Shown here one piece after another: positions 1 to 8,826 of a DNA stretch of 64,000 nt (positions are counted from its first letter, which is position 1; each line of letters starts with the position of its first letter). Origin of the DNA: Acidobacteriota bacterium (GTDB lineage Bacteria > Acidobacteriota > Terriglobia > Terriglobales > Acidobacteriaceae). Both the position numbers and the translations under genes were made by a program. Below the pieces are notes generated by a model. The model had not been told where the DNA came from and ran no database searches. It worked only from the letters and a program-made list of their open reading frames with translations. The DNA lies in assembly GCA_018268895.1 (NCBI GenBank), contig JAFDVP010000001.1, forward strand, positions 1,488,001-1,552,000, read 5' to 3'.

Positions 1-1169
1 AGTGTCGCAGTTAGCTGCCCTGTGCCATACGAGACAACAGAGGGACCACCGAGCGTTAGCGCTCCTGGTGTTGTAACGCCAAGGCCCGCCACGGTTTGAA
101 GTGATGCGGCATCTCCTATCTGGCGAATACGTGCGTTTCCTGTGTCGGCAACGTTGGCCGAACCTGTCGGCGAGATCTCCACTGCACGCGGACTATCGAG
201 GCTGGCCGATACTGGAGATCCACCATCGCCCGCAAAGCCCTGCGTGCCATCTCCAGCCAGCGTCGTCATAATCCCCGTTGAGCCATCGATGCGTCGAACA
301 CGATGGTTCGCAGCATCCGCGATATACAGATTTCCCTGCGGATCGATTGACAGCCCACGAGGCAACGCCAGCTTCGCAGCCTGCGATCCTCTGCCATCTC
401 CTGCATATCCCTCTATCCCGTTACCGGCAATCGTCGAAATCGTGCCTGAAGAGTGGTCGATTCTGCGCACACGATGGTTTCTCGTATCAGAGATGTAGAG
501 GTCGCCAGCCGTATCGACAGCCAGCCCTCCTGGAGAATCCAGCAAGGACACGGTCGCCGAAGCTCCGTCCCCACCAAACCCCTGTGCGCCTGTGCCTGCA
601 AAGGTCGTTATTGTGCCCGTCGCGTCCACCTTGCGGACCCGATGACTTCGAGCATCGGCAATATAAAGGTTGCCCTGGGCATCCAGCGCAAGCGCCATTG
701 GAAGGTCGAGAGCCGCATTCAATGCCGGTCCGCCATCTCCGCTTGTTCCAGCAGTTGAACCGCCCGCAACTGTCGTGATCACGCCACTGGCAAGATCAAC
801 CCTGCGCACGCGGTGATTGTGGCTATCGGCGACATAAAGACTCTTGGCATCGACAGCCAATCCCAGCGGGGAGTCGAGCAAAGCCGATGCTGCTTCCCCG
901 CCATCACCGTCGAATCCCTGGGTTCCCGTACCCGCGATCGTTGTGATACTCCCCGTCGCGCTGACTTTACGCACAAGGTGCGCACCAGTCTCTGCGATAT
1001 ATAGATTCCCCTGAGCATCAACGGCGATTGCAGATGGAAGTATCAGGGGGACCGTTGTCGCAAGCGTCTGCGAATACGACGCAGTTGGAAACAGGGAAAA
1101 CGCGAGCAGAAATCGCAGCCATATAACGAAAGCGCGATGGGGGATGGGAGAGATACTCAGCAGGCCCAT
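1..1169 (-). CDS. Secreted NHL-repeat propeller protein, C-terminus cut by window edge
   Basis: The minus-strand frame is open from an ATG at 1169 to the window edge. The first 35 residues look like a signal peptide (hydrophobic WLRFLLAFSLFPTASYSQ, likely cut after SYS). At least five NHL-type repeats follow, each about 55 residues, with the pattern LAVDAQGNLYIAD...NHRVRRVD...ITTVAG...GDGG. Such repeats fold as a beta-propeller and usually bind proteins or ligands outside the cytoplasm. After the last repeat the sequence SVVSYGTGQLTATL resembles the start of a bacterial Ig-like domain, so the full protein is probably a propeller plus Ig repeats. There is no strong Shine-Dalgarno before this ATG, so the start is moderately certain. 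The ligand is unknown. A hairpin at 1210-1235 separates it from the fucose genes upstream. Confidence 0.85.
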   Translation of the reverse strand, partial: MGLLSISPIPHRAFVIWLRFLLAFSLFPTASYSQTLATTVPLILPSAIAVDAQGNLYIAETGAHLVRKVSATGSITTIAGTGTQGFDGDGGEAASALLDSPLGLAVDAKSLYVADSHNHRVRRVDLASGVITTVAGGSTAGTSGDGGPALNAALDLPMALALDAQGNLYIADARSHRVRKVDATGTITTFAGTGAQGFGGDGASATVSLLDSPGGLAVDTAGDLYISDTRNHRVRRIDHSSGTISTIAGNGIEGYAGDGRGSQAAKLALPRGLSIDPQGNLYIADAANHRVRRIDGSTGIMTTLAGDGTQGFAGDGGSPVSASLDSPRAVEISPTGSANVADTGNARIRQIGDAASLQTVAGLGVTTPGALTLGGPSVVSYGTGQLTAT

Positions 1170-1209
1170 TGGAGAGTTATTGTGAGATTACAGCATCCGA
1201 CCTGAGCAC

Positions 1210-1235
1210 GCGAGAGGCGCATTTTGCGCCCCTCG
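1210..1235. terminator. Hairpin downstream of the fucose catabolic genes
   Basis: An imperfect stem (GCGAGAGGCGC pairing with GCGCCCCTCGC across a short AT loop) lies between the end of the FAH-family gene and the start of the NHL gene. No good T-tract follows on the minus strand, so it is only a possible weak terminator. Confidence 0.35.
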
Positions 1236-1242
1236 CCTTTGT

Positions 1243-2088
1243 CTATTCAGCAACTGTCGGATTGCGCAGGCTGCCCAGCTTCTCGATCGTGACAACCATC
1301 TCCTCGTTCGGCTTCAGCCAGCGTTGCGGGGTACGGCCCAGGCCGACACCTTCCGGCGTTCCCGTGCTGATCACATCGCCCGCTTCAAGTGGCGTCAGGT
1401 GAGAGATGTGCTCAATCAACTCAGGCAGCTTGAAGATCAGGTCGCTGGTGTTGGACGACTGAAGCGTCTCCCCATTGATCGTCAGCGAAATGCCGAGCGC
1501 ATGGGGATCGGCAACCTCATCGGCCGATACGATCGACGGCCCCAGAGGTGTAAACGTGGGGAACGACTTGCCAAGGGTCCACTGCGATGTCGCCAACTGA
1601 ATATCCCGGGCGCTGACGTCGTTCACAATCGTGTAGCCGAAGATGTACTTCTTCCACTCCGACGCTGGGACCTGGTAACCGGGCCTGCCGATCACGGCCG
1701 CAAACTCTGCCTCGTAGTCAGGCTGAGTGCTGATCTTTGGGAGGATCACCGGAACATTCGGGCCGGCAACTGAGCTTGTCAGCTTCATGAAGACCGTGGG
1801 GACCTTCTGCACAGCCATCTTCGATTCAGCAGCATGCCTTGCATAGTTCAAACCGATACAGAAGATACGAGGCGGGCGAATTGGCGCCAGCAACTTAACC
1901 CCGGCAAGCGGCAGGCGCGGAGCCTTGTCCAGCTTCGCTGCAATATCCGCCAACGCCCTATCGCCTCCTTCGACGACAGATAACACATCGGGATATCCCA
2001 TTCCCGACAGATCAACGACCTCTTCGTCCACCAGAACGCCAGGCGTCCTGGCCGATGAGTCCTTCTTGGAAAACGTAACTAGCTTCAT
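1243..2088 (-). CDS. FAH-family hydrolase, probable 2,4-diketo-3-deoxy-L-fuconate hydrolase
   Basis: A 281-residue fumarylacetoacetate-hydrolase-fold enzyme. It has the family's N-terminal cap, the catalytic-site string CIGLNYARHAAE (about 77-88, with the conserved His at 85), the acidic metal ligands in DYEAEFA (Glu126, Glu128) and NDVSARD (Asp157), and the closing STGTPEGVG loop. The start codon overlaps the stop of the upstream L-fuconate dehydratase gene by 4 bp (ATGA), which argues for translational coupling. In the non-phosphorylating L-fucose pathway described in Xanthomonas, an FAH enzyme splits 2,4-diketo-3-deoxy-L-fuconate into pyruvate and L-lactate. The role here is inferred from that context. 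Acylpyruvase or ureidoglycolate-lyase-type activities are possible alternatives on sequence alone. Confidence 0.85.
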   Translation of the reverse strand: MKLVTFSKKDSSARTPGVLVDEEVVDLSGMGYPDVLSVVEGGDRALADIAAKLDKAPRLPLAGVKLLAPIRPPRIFCIGLNYARHAAESKMAVQKVPTVFMKLTSSVAGPNVPVILPKISTQPDYEAEFAAVIGRPGYQVPASEWKKYIFGYTIVNDVSARDIQLATSQWTLGKSFPTFTPLGPSIVSADEVADPHALGISLTINGETLQSSNTSDLIFKLPELIEHISHLTPLEAGDVISTGTPEGVGLGRTPQRWLKPNEEMVVTIEKLGSLRNPTVAE

Positions 2089-3389
2089 GAATGCTTGCTC
2101 CAGACCTTTCCTTCAGGATAAGCGAACCGCCTGAGGGATTCCTTGCGAATCTCGATACTGTACCCCGGATCAAAAGGGACCTGGTAGTGTCCGTTACTGA
2201 TTCGAACCGGCGCAACAAAGTGCTCGTGCAGATGGTCCACAAACTCGATCACCCGGTTTTCAAGCGAGGCCGACACGGAAAGGTAGTCAAATATCGAAAG
2301 ATGCTGAACGTATTCGCAGAGACCGACACCTCCCGCATGTGGGCAGACAGGGACACCGAACTTCGCAGCCATCAACAAAATGGCAAGGTTCTCGCTAACT
2401 CCGCCGACCCGGCAGCTATCAAGCTGGACAACATCGAGCGCCCCAGCCTGTAGAAACTGCTTGAACATCACCCGGTTGTGACAGTGCTCGCCCGTAGCGA
2501 TGCGGACCTCCGGGACCTCGCGCCGAATGCGGGCATGGCCCAGAATGTCATCGGGATTCGTCGGCTCTTCCATCCACCAGGGCTTCAGTTCAGCAAGCTG
2601 GCGCGTACGTTCAATGGCCTCAGGCACGCCCCATTTCTGGTTGGCGTCCACCATAAGCCTGTTGGTCCAGCCTATCTCTTCGCGAACGATGAAGCCGCGC
2701 CGCAGATCATCTGCGGGATCGCCTCCAACCTTTAGCTTAAAGTGCGTCCAGCCTTCGGCCAACGCCTCCTTCGAGAGCCGGCGAATCTTCTCTTCCGAAT
2801 ACCCGAACCACCCAACAGATGTGGTGTAAGCGGGATACCCTTGGTCTTTAAGTACTGCCAGACGCTCCGCCTTACCGGTTCGTGCTCTTTCCAGAATGGC
2901 CCGCGCGTCGTCCGGCGTAATGGCATCGTCGATGTAGCGGAAATCAACCGCATTCAAGATCTGGCAGGGTTCCAGGTCTGAAAGCAACTGCCATAATGGC
3001 TTCTTTTCCACACGGGCATAGAGATCCCACACGGCATTGACCAACGCTCCAGTCGCCAGATGGATCACGCCTTTCTCCGGCCCAAGCCAGCGAAATTGTG
3101 AGTCATCCGTCAGTTGTCTCGAGAAGGCACACATGTTCTCCGTCAGAGAGTTCAAGGGACGATGAACCACATATCTCGTCAGATAGCTAAGCGCCTGGAC
3201 CACGAGGTCAGTGCCACGCCCCAGTGTAAAGGTGAGGCCGTGTCCTTCCATCCCGGCGTTGGTCTCCAGGATGCAATAGGCTGCCGAGTAATCGGGGTCT
3301 TTGTTGACTGCGTCCGAGCCAATGTGGTCGCGCGAAGTAGGAAACCGCAGATCGATAACGCGAACGTCGGTAATTACAATCTCGTTCAA
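2085..3389 (-). CDS. fucD: L-fuconate dehydratase (enolase superfamily)
   Basis: An enolase-superfamily (mandelate-racemase subgroup) enzyme that dehydrates L-fuconate to 2-keto-3-deoxy-L-fuconate. Recognisable FucD strings include DLRFPTSRDHIGSD, DPDYSAAY and RWLGPEKGV near the N-terminus. Counting from the chosen start, the barrel carries KLK (Lys218/Lys220), metal ligands Asp248 (VDANQ), Glu274 (MEEP) and Glu301 (TGEH), and the His351/Asp324 pair (CPHAGG). I chose a TTG at 3389, which follows AAGGAAG and gives the family-like N-terminus NEIVITDVRVIDLRF. A TTG at 3413 would add eight residues. It lies 57 bp after the SDR gene and overlaps the FAH gene by 4 bp, consistent with one transcript. 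This is the most specific assignment in the fucose cluster. Confidence 0.9.
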   Translation of the reverse strand: MNEIVITDVRVIDLRFPTSRDHIGSDAVNKDPDYSAAYCILETNAGMEGHGLTFTLGRGTDLVVQALSYLTRYVVHRPLNSLTENMCAFSRQLTDDSQFRWLGPEKGVIHLATGALVNAVWDLYARVEKKPLWQLLSDLEPCQILNAVDFRYIDDAITPDDARAILERARTGKAERLAVLKDQGYPAYTTSVGWFGYSEEKIRRLSKEALAEGWTHFKLKVGGDPADDLRRGFIVREEIGWTNRLMVDANQKWGVPEAIERTRQLAELKPWWMEEPTNPDDILGHARIRREVPEVRIATGEHCHNRVMFKQFLQAGALDVVQLDSCRVGGVSENLAILLMAAKFGVPVCPHAGGVGLCEYVQHLSIFDYLSVSASLENRVIEFVDHLHEHFVAPVRISNGHYQVPFDPGYSIEIRKESLRRFAYPEGKVWSKHS

Positions 3390-3446
3390 GGCTCTAAAAC
3401 TTCCTTTTCGCAAATGTTTTACGGAACAGATACTTCATTGCATGTC

Positions 3447-4196
3447 TCAAGCTGCGGTCCAGCCGCCATCGATCGGGATAACGGCTCCATTGATAAATTC
3501 GGCTTCCTTCGAGCAGAGGTATCGCACCAGCGAAGCGATATCTTCAGGCGTCCCAAGCCTGCCGATCGGTTGCCGCGCTACCAGCTCGGCACGAATCTTT
3601 TCCTTTTCATGAGAGTGGTATTTATCGAGGTAGCCCTCGACAAATGGCGACTGCACTGTGCCGGGCGCGATGCAGTTGATTCGCAGCTCCTTCGGGTAAT
3701 CGACTGCAATCTGGCGAGTCATCGCCTGGACCGCTCCCTTGCTGGCACAATAAGCAAAGCGCTGTTTTACCCCAACGGACCCAGCCACGGAACCTATGTT
3801 GACGATGGAGCCGCGCGAAGCGAGCAATAGAGGTAACGCGGCTTTCGTCACCAGGAAGATGCTGTTGACGTTGACACGCATCACGCGCTCAAAGTCTTCT
3901 TCCGATGTTTTGGAGATATCTCCCACCAGGCCAATGCCCGCGCAGTTGATCAAAATGTCCAATCGAGGAGTTATGGCAATTGCCTGTTCCACCGAGGCTG
4001 CGCTGGTGACATCCATACGAACGGCGCGCGCACCGGGCAATTCCCTTGCAAGCGCCTCTGCAGCCGCGACGTTGAGGTCTGCAACGATAACTTGCGCTCC
4101 AGCATGGGAGAGTTCTCGCGACGTAGCGGCACCAATTCCACTCGCCCCCCCGGTAACCAGAGCAATTTTATTTTCCAGATAAAATGTATTCGTCAT
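3447..4196 (-). CDS. SDR oxidoreductase, probable 2-keto-3-deoxy-L-fuconate dehydrogenase
   Basis: A classical 249-residue short-chain dehydrogenase. The Rossmann motif TGGASGIG is at 15-22, Asp40 at the end of strand 2 suggests NAD preference, NCAG is at 84-87, and the catalytic Ser136, Tyr149 and Lys153 are all present (YCASK). It is the first gene of the minus-strand trio with the fuconate dehydratase and FAH hydrolase. In the known pathway an SDR oxidises 2-keto-3-deoxy-L-fuconate to the 2,4-diketo compound, and this best fits the context. L-fucose dehydrogenases are also SDRs, so that first step is an alternative. No separate L-fuconolactonase gene is in the window. Confidence 0.85.
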   Translation of the reverse strand: MTNTFYLENKIALVTGGASGIGAATSRELSHAGAQVIVADLNVAAAEALARELPGARAVRMDVTSAASVEQAIAITPRLDILINCAGIGLVGDISKTSEEDFERVMRVNVNSIFLVTKAALPLLLASRGSIVNIGSVAGSVGVKQRFAYCASKGAVQAMTRQIAVDYPKELRINCIAPGTVQSPFVEGYLDKYHSHEKEKIRAELVARQPIGRLGTPEDIASLVRYLCSKEAEFINGAVIPIDGGWTAA

Positions 4197-4268
4197 AGGC
4201 TGAAATAATACGCTCTCCTAAAGAGGATACCTCGGTTGGGCTATTTCGCGGCCAACCCATCAAATTTA

Positions 4269-4314
4269 AAAGAAAGCGGCCCGGAGAAGCACTCTTCTCC
4301 GGGCCGCTTTCTTT
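4269..4314. terminator. Strong bidirectional hairpin terminator
   Basis: A perfect 21-bp inverted repeat (4269-4289 pairing with 4294-4314) with a 4-nt loop. A GC core is flanked by A-rich and T-rich ends (AAAGAAAG / CTTTCTTT), so U-runs follow the stem in both directions. It lies just past the stop of the minus-strand lipoprotein gene and upstream of the fucose gene set, isolating the two. Confidence 0.9.
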
Positions 4315-4325
4315 ATTGTTGGGAA

Positions 4326-6458
4326 TTAGGGCATTGCCTGGAAGCGGCCGTTAGCCAGACCCCATGCGAACGGCTGGTAAACCGGTACTGCCGCACCCAC
4401 AATCTCCGTAATGAAGTTAGCCGGGGAGCCTACCGGCCCCTCGTTAGCGATCCACACGTTGCCAGATTGATCGATGACAAGCGAGCGGCCAACTGAGAGG
4501 TAGGTCGGATCCAACTGCAATCCGCCTGATACCGTTCCGTTGGGGAAGAGCGCCACTCCCTTGACACTGACCTCGCTAAGGCTTGCCAACCCGGATCCCG
4601 AGTTGAGAGCCGTGTTCACCGTCCAGATATTGGAACGTCCATCGACCGCCATGCCTGTGGGCTGCGAGATACCGGAGAAACCCGCCGAAGTAGGCCAGCC
4701 AGTCGCGATAGAGTAGCTCGCTCCGCTCCCTGCCAGAAGAGAGATCTCGCTGTTTGCGTTGTTCGACGAAACGAAGGTCCCCGTATCGTTGAGAGCGATG
4801 CCATAAGCGTCCGTATCGACGGGAAATTGAGTCGTACTGTACCCGTTGAGATAGTTCGGATCGCCAGATGCTCCGGCAACCACGCGAGATACGTAGTTGC
4901 TACCCGAAGATACCCAGATAGACAGGTCTTTCCCGGCCATGATGCGGATTGGGTTTGGACCGACAACCGTCGATATCTGGACAGGAGTCGTAGCAGAACT
5001 CGCAGAGGCTCCGTGAGGAATCATATACAACGAAGTGCCGGAAGCGGTGGTGAAGTAAATGTTGCTCACCGTGTCGCCGCCCCCATTGCCGCCGTCAGCA
5101 AACACAGCGAGCGGCGCGGATGGAGTAGCGAATTGGAGTGTGCTGTTGCCGGTGGGGTTATAGCGAACCAGCATATTTGAGCTTTGCGAGGCATACCAGA
5201 CATTGCCCGCGGTATCGACCACAGCTCCTCCGCGCGCGCCGCCGCCGGCCGAGGTGCAGGCAACAGGGACGCCCGAGGAGGAAATCGCTGAAAGGTTACC
5301 TGTCGTACTCTGACCATTTGCGATCCAGACATTTCCGCTCAGATCGATGTTGAGTTCCTCAGGCTGATTGATAAAGTTGCCTCCGCCTGTGCCGCAGGTT
5401 CCGGTCGATCTGTAGCTGATGGCTACCGTCCAATCGGTCGGGGCAGCCGCCAGCGTTGGCTGAAATGCCGAGCCAACAGCAGGAATCAGGTTATAGAGAT
5501 TTTGCAGATTCGCCTGGCTGCCGTTCGTAGGGTTGGTCAGCATGTAATAGAGAGCTTGCAAGACATCCGTCGCCTGTGAATATGCAGTCGTTCTATACGG
5601 GCGAGAGGTGACTGAGGTATCGGGCGGCGTCGCGTTGCTGAACAACGTGGTGCACGGAGTCGCACTGACCGAAGCATTGTTGACGCAAGAGGCAATGATG
5701 TTTGCCAGCGCATTCACCTTTGCTGTCTGCGGCGTCACCGTAACGGAGACTCCCGATCCGGAAACTACCTTCGAACTTGTGGCGGTCCCTGTCGTCACAT
5801 CCGCTAGATTGGAGATCGTCGCCAGAGCATTGACTAAGGCAGTCTTGCTCACCAGGATGCCGTCCGATCCGAAACTCTCGGTCACAGGATTGAAATACTG
5901 CTGGAAGGCGACCATGCTGGCAACGGTCGTCACTTCGGTCATACTTACGAAGCTTGACGCATTGATCTGGCTGCAAAGGCCGAAAAACGCGAGAAATGAA
6001 GCCGCGGTATTGTTTACCGATGAATCATGATTGTTCAGTGTATTGCCGCCGCGGGCGACAACATAAACCAGCGGATCGCCGGTCGCCGGGCACGAAAAGG
6101 TATTGCCTGTAGTCGTCTGGCCATTCGTGGCACTCTTCTGGAACGAAAACGATCCACGCCCATCATCTGCCGATGTCGTTACCGCAGCTACGATGGCAGG
6201 GCCAGATGCAACGCCGCTGGGATCGCCTGATCCGATTCCTGATTCGCCGGCGTAGTACAGCGTTACGGTTGAAAACGCTACAGGCTGGCTGCCGCCATGC
6301 ACGGTTCCACTAAGCTGCCCGCCTGATGACTGAGGTGCCAGAACAGAAGATGTGGTCATCATGTTGGAGCAACCTGAAGTCAAGACAGCGCTCGCAGCCA
6401 GGGCTGCGAGAATGTTCCGCTTTGTAGCCAATCGCTGCGCGAAGTATTTGCCGTTCAT
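4326..6458 (-). CDS. Secreted propeller lipoprotein with carboxypeptidase-regulatory-like start
   Basis: A 710-residue protein with a lipoprotein signal (AASAVLTSGC, likely lipidated Cys30). After it comes a short segment GQLSGTVHGGSQPVAFSTVTLY typical of carboxypeptidase-regulatory-like beta domains. The second half contains repeated strings such as PEELNIDLSGNVWIANG, GAVVDTAGNVWYAS, MAVDGRSNIWTVN and LVIDQSGNVWIANEG, typical of NHL/Vgb-lyase-like beta-propellers. It therefore probably sits lipid-anchored outside the cytoplasm and binds an unknown ligand. No enzymatic residues are evident. It ends at a strong hairpin terminator and is divergent from the MFS transporter gene. Specific function unknown. 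Confidence 0.85.
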   Translation of the reverse strand: MNGKYFAQRLATKRNILAALAASAVLTSGCSNMMTTSSVLAPQSSGGQLSGTVHGGSQPVAFSTVTLYYAGESGIGSGDPSGVASGPAIVAAVTTSADDGRGSFSFQKSATNGQTTTGNTFSCPATGDPLVYVVARGGNTLNNHDSSVNNTAASFLAFFGLCSQINASSFVSMTEVTTVASMVAFQQYFNPVTESFGSDGILVSKTALVNALATISNLADVTTGTATSSKVVSGSGVSVTVTPQTAKVNALANIIASCVNNASVSATPCTTLFSNATPPDTSVTSRPYRTTAYSQATDVLQALYYMLTNPTNGSQANLQNLYNLIPAVGSAFQPTLAAAPTDWTVAISYRSTGTCGTGGGNFINQPEELNIDLSGNVWIANGQSTTGNLSAISSSGVPVACTSAGGGARGGAVVDTAGNVWYASQSSNMLVRYNPTGNSTLQFATPSAPLAVFADGGNGGGDTVSNIYFTTASGTSLYMIPHGASASSATTPVQISTVVGPNPIRIMAGKDLSIWVSSGSNYVSRVVAGASGDPNYLNGYSTTQFPVDTDAYGIALNDTGTFVSSNNANSEISLLAGSGASYSIATGWPTSAGFSGISQPTGMAVDGRSNIWTVNTALNSGSGLASLSEVSVKGVALFPNGTVSGGLQLDPTYLSVGRSLVIDQSGNVWIANEGPVGSPANFITEIVGAAVPVYQPFAWGLANGRFQAMP

Positions 6459-6894
6459 CTGAGATACCCTCCGAAAAATTAGTGGCGCGGGTTGCGCTCA
6501 AAACTGGTTGCTCTGGAGATCCATGCCCACCAAAGGTTCAGCAGAAAAACAGTGTGGAGGCGGTCCTTTGCCTAAGCTGGAGCATTGAAGATTTACTTTG
6601 TGACAGAACTGAGGGTTAGGCCCAAAACCGTAACGGCCATTCGCGAGCGATACAGACAGTTCCAACATGGGGAGAGGTTGTTTCATAAGCTCATGTGGAG
6701 CATACCCGGAGCATTAGAAAACACTCATGGCACTTTCGGGGCATTCAGAAGAACCGTTTGTGGCAGGACCTCATTACACGTTGCGGACTGGTATGGTGTT
6801 TCTACAAAAGAAAATTGACGAGGGTGGCGGACGGCAATTACCGTCGCTCCTTGGACATCTCTTACGGGAAAGTGCCTGTTTCGTGAAGACATCT
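6459..6894. other. Divergent intergenic region, no convincing gene
   Basis: This 436-bp stretch separates the propeller lipoprotein gene (minus) from the sugar porter gene (plus). Short open frames exist on both strands, but none has a recognisable product. The in-frame extension upstream of the transporter is low-complexity and unlike any porter N-terminus. It probably holds the two divergent promoters. I could not pick either with confidence. Confidence 0.5.
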
Positions 6895-8712
6895 ATGACC
6901 TATTCGAAGCCTGTTTCTTCGCCATCTCTTCCATCCGTCGACAACCGGCGCAATCGCTTTCTTCTCCTGGTCGCTGGCCTTGGCGGTCTCTTGTATGGCG
7001 TCGACATCGGCATTATTGGAGGAGCGCTTCCCTACCTTGAGGCCACATCCGGACTGAATGCCGGACAGCTTTCCATCATCGTTGCAGCCGTTCTTCTGGG
7101 CAGCGTCATCTCGACACTCTTCGCTGGGTTGCTGGCGGACCTCATCGGACGCCGGCCGCTGATGATTCTCAGCGGGCTCACCTTTGTCGTAAGCATTCCC
7201 ATGATCGCCCTCTCCCACGGATACGGCCCTCTGTTCTTTGGCCGGTTGCTCCAGGGCATCAGCGGCGGCCTGATTGGCGTCGTTGTGCCGCTTTACCTGG
7301 CAGAGTGCCTTCCCGCTTCAAACCGCGGCAAAGGCACTGGCGTCTTTCAATGGCTGCTCACCCTTGGTATCTGCTCAGCAGCCATCATCGGTATCTACTA
7401 CAGCTATCGCGTCGAAGCCATGGCAACGGGCTCCGATGCCGCGGCTCTGTTTGCCTTCAAGGACCAGGCATGGCGGCACATCTTCTGGGTCTCGGTTCCC
7501 CCGGGCGTTCTCTTTGTGATTGGATCGATATTCGTCACCGAGTCGCCTCGCTGGCTTTACCTCCGCGGCAAGAAGGAAAAGGCGCTCGCCGCTCTGGAAC
7601 GTCTTCGCACACCGGAGAAGGCCGCGATCGAGTTCAAGGAGATGGAGCAGATTGCGCTCGCCGAACCCGCTGCGTCCTCAACCTCGAGCGCGGTCAAGGA
7701 TTCCCTGCTTCGCCGCAAATATGTCATCCCCTTCCTTCTTGCGTGCGCCATCCTCTTCTGCAATACGGCAACAGGCGTCAACTCCATCATTGGGTACAAC
7801 ACCAGCATCCTGCTGCAGAGCGGGCTGTCAGACATTCAGGCACATTGGGGTTATGTGCTTTTCACTGTTCTGAATTTCGTAATGACGATCATTGGCATGA
7901 CGCTCATCGACCGTAAGGGGCGTAAATTCCTTCTCGCCATCGGTACCTCAGGCATCATGGTTGCCTTGATTGGTATCGCCCTTCTGTTTCACTCCACGGA
8001 AAAACTCAGCAGAGACTGTCGCGCAGCGGTGCAGTCCTTGGTCGCACCCGACCAAACGGTCTCATTCCCTTTCAGCGCGACCAAGGCACAGGAACTCCTC
8101 ACTGCGTCTGGCTATAGTGAAAGCGGCATCGAAACCGAGCGCTCCTCGCTTGCCATCATCTACTCCTACGGCGACTTCACGGCCGCAACCAGCTACGTGC
8201 GTTCCGACGATCCCTCTTCGGCGGCCATCAAGATCACCCGCGACAGCGCCGTGCCTTCAAACAAGATCGAAGCGTTCTTCAAGAACCCCTTTGGTAACCT
8301 TGATGCCGCACGGACAGCTCCTCTTAAAATCGAGCGCGCTGCCGTTGGACAGATTCCACGCTCCTCGCATGGATGGCTGGTCGCAATTGGGACGTATGTC
8401 TTTATGTCCTTCTTCGCGATTGGTCCCGGGGTCTGTGTCTGGGTCGCCCTCTCAGAGCTGATGCCCACGCGTATCCGTTCCAACGGCATGAGCATCGCGC
8501 TCGTGATTAATCAGCTTGTTTCAACAATCCTTGCTGGAATCTTCCTGCCGTTTGTGAGCAAGTACGGCTATTCGACGATGTTCTTTCTATTTGCCGGATT
8601 TACCGTGATCTATCTCTGCATTGCAGTCTTCTTCCTTCCAGAAACCAAAGGAAAAACGCTTGAAGAGATTGAATACTACTTCGAGACGGGAAAGGAGAGC
8701 GTTGCCGGTTAG
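6895..8712 (+). CDS. MFS sugar porter with a large extra loop
   Basis: A 12-TM major facilitator of the sugar porter family, about 605 residues. Family hallmarks are visible: GGLLYGVDIGIIGGALPY in TM1, the DLIGRRPL loop 2-3 motif, PLYLAECLPASNRG after TM4-5, ESPRWLYLRGK before the central loop, DRKGRKFLL in loop 8-9 and PETKGKTLEEI at the C-terminus. Between the ninth and tenth membrane segments (about residues 365-488) there is an unusual insertion of about 120 hydrophilic residues. Typical porters have 450-500 residues. The ATG at 6895 gives a normal N-terminus; a GTG at 6883 is possible. It may import a monosaccharide such as fucose, given the nearby fucose catabolic genes, but the substrate is not shown by the sequence. 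Confidence 0.9.
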   Translation: MTYSKPVSSPSLPSVDNRRNRFLLLVAGLGGLLYGVDIGIIGGALPYLEATSGLNAGQLSIIVAAVLLGSVISTLFAGLLADLIGRRPLMILSGLTFVVSIPMIALSHGYGPLFFGRLLQGISGGLIGVVVPLYLAECLPASNRGKGTGVFQWLLTLGICSAAIIGIYYSYRVEAMATGSDAAALFAFKDQAWRHIFWVSVPPGVLFVIGSIFVTESPRWLYLRGKKEKALAALERLRTPEKAAIEFKEMEQIALAEPAASSTSSAVKDSLLRRKYVIPFLLACAILFCNTATGVNSIIGYNTSILLQSGLSDIQAHWGYVLFTVLNFVMTIIGMTLIDRKGRKFLLAIGTSGIMVALIGIALLFHSTEKLSRDCRAAVQSLVAPDQTVSFPFSATKAQELLTASGYSESGIETERSSLAIIYSYGDFTAATSYVRSDDPSSAAIKITRDSAVPSNKIEAFFKNPFGNLDAARTAPLKIERAAVGQIPRSSHGWLVAIGTYVFMSFFAIGPGVCVWVALSELMPTRIRSNGMSIALVINQLVSTILAGIFLPFVSKYGYSTMFFLFAGFTVIYLCIAVFFLPETKGKTLEEIEYYFETGKESVAG

Positions 8713-8826
8713 GTGTATGAAAAAACGTCGCTTTTCAGAGAGCGAGACAACTTTTCATCAGGCTGCATACTCCTATCGGGAGTATATTGCTTCACATCTT
8801 TTCGACTGCACGACTGGAGACCTCAA

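Noticed and set aside
6498..6894. Short frames between the propeller lipoprotein and the sugar porter, including the N-terminal extension of the porter frame
   Set aside because: No family resemblance. The extension precedes a normal porter N-terminus, so it is more likely leader and promoter DNA.
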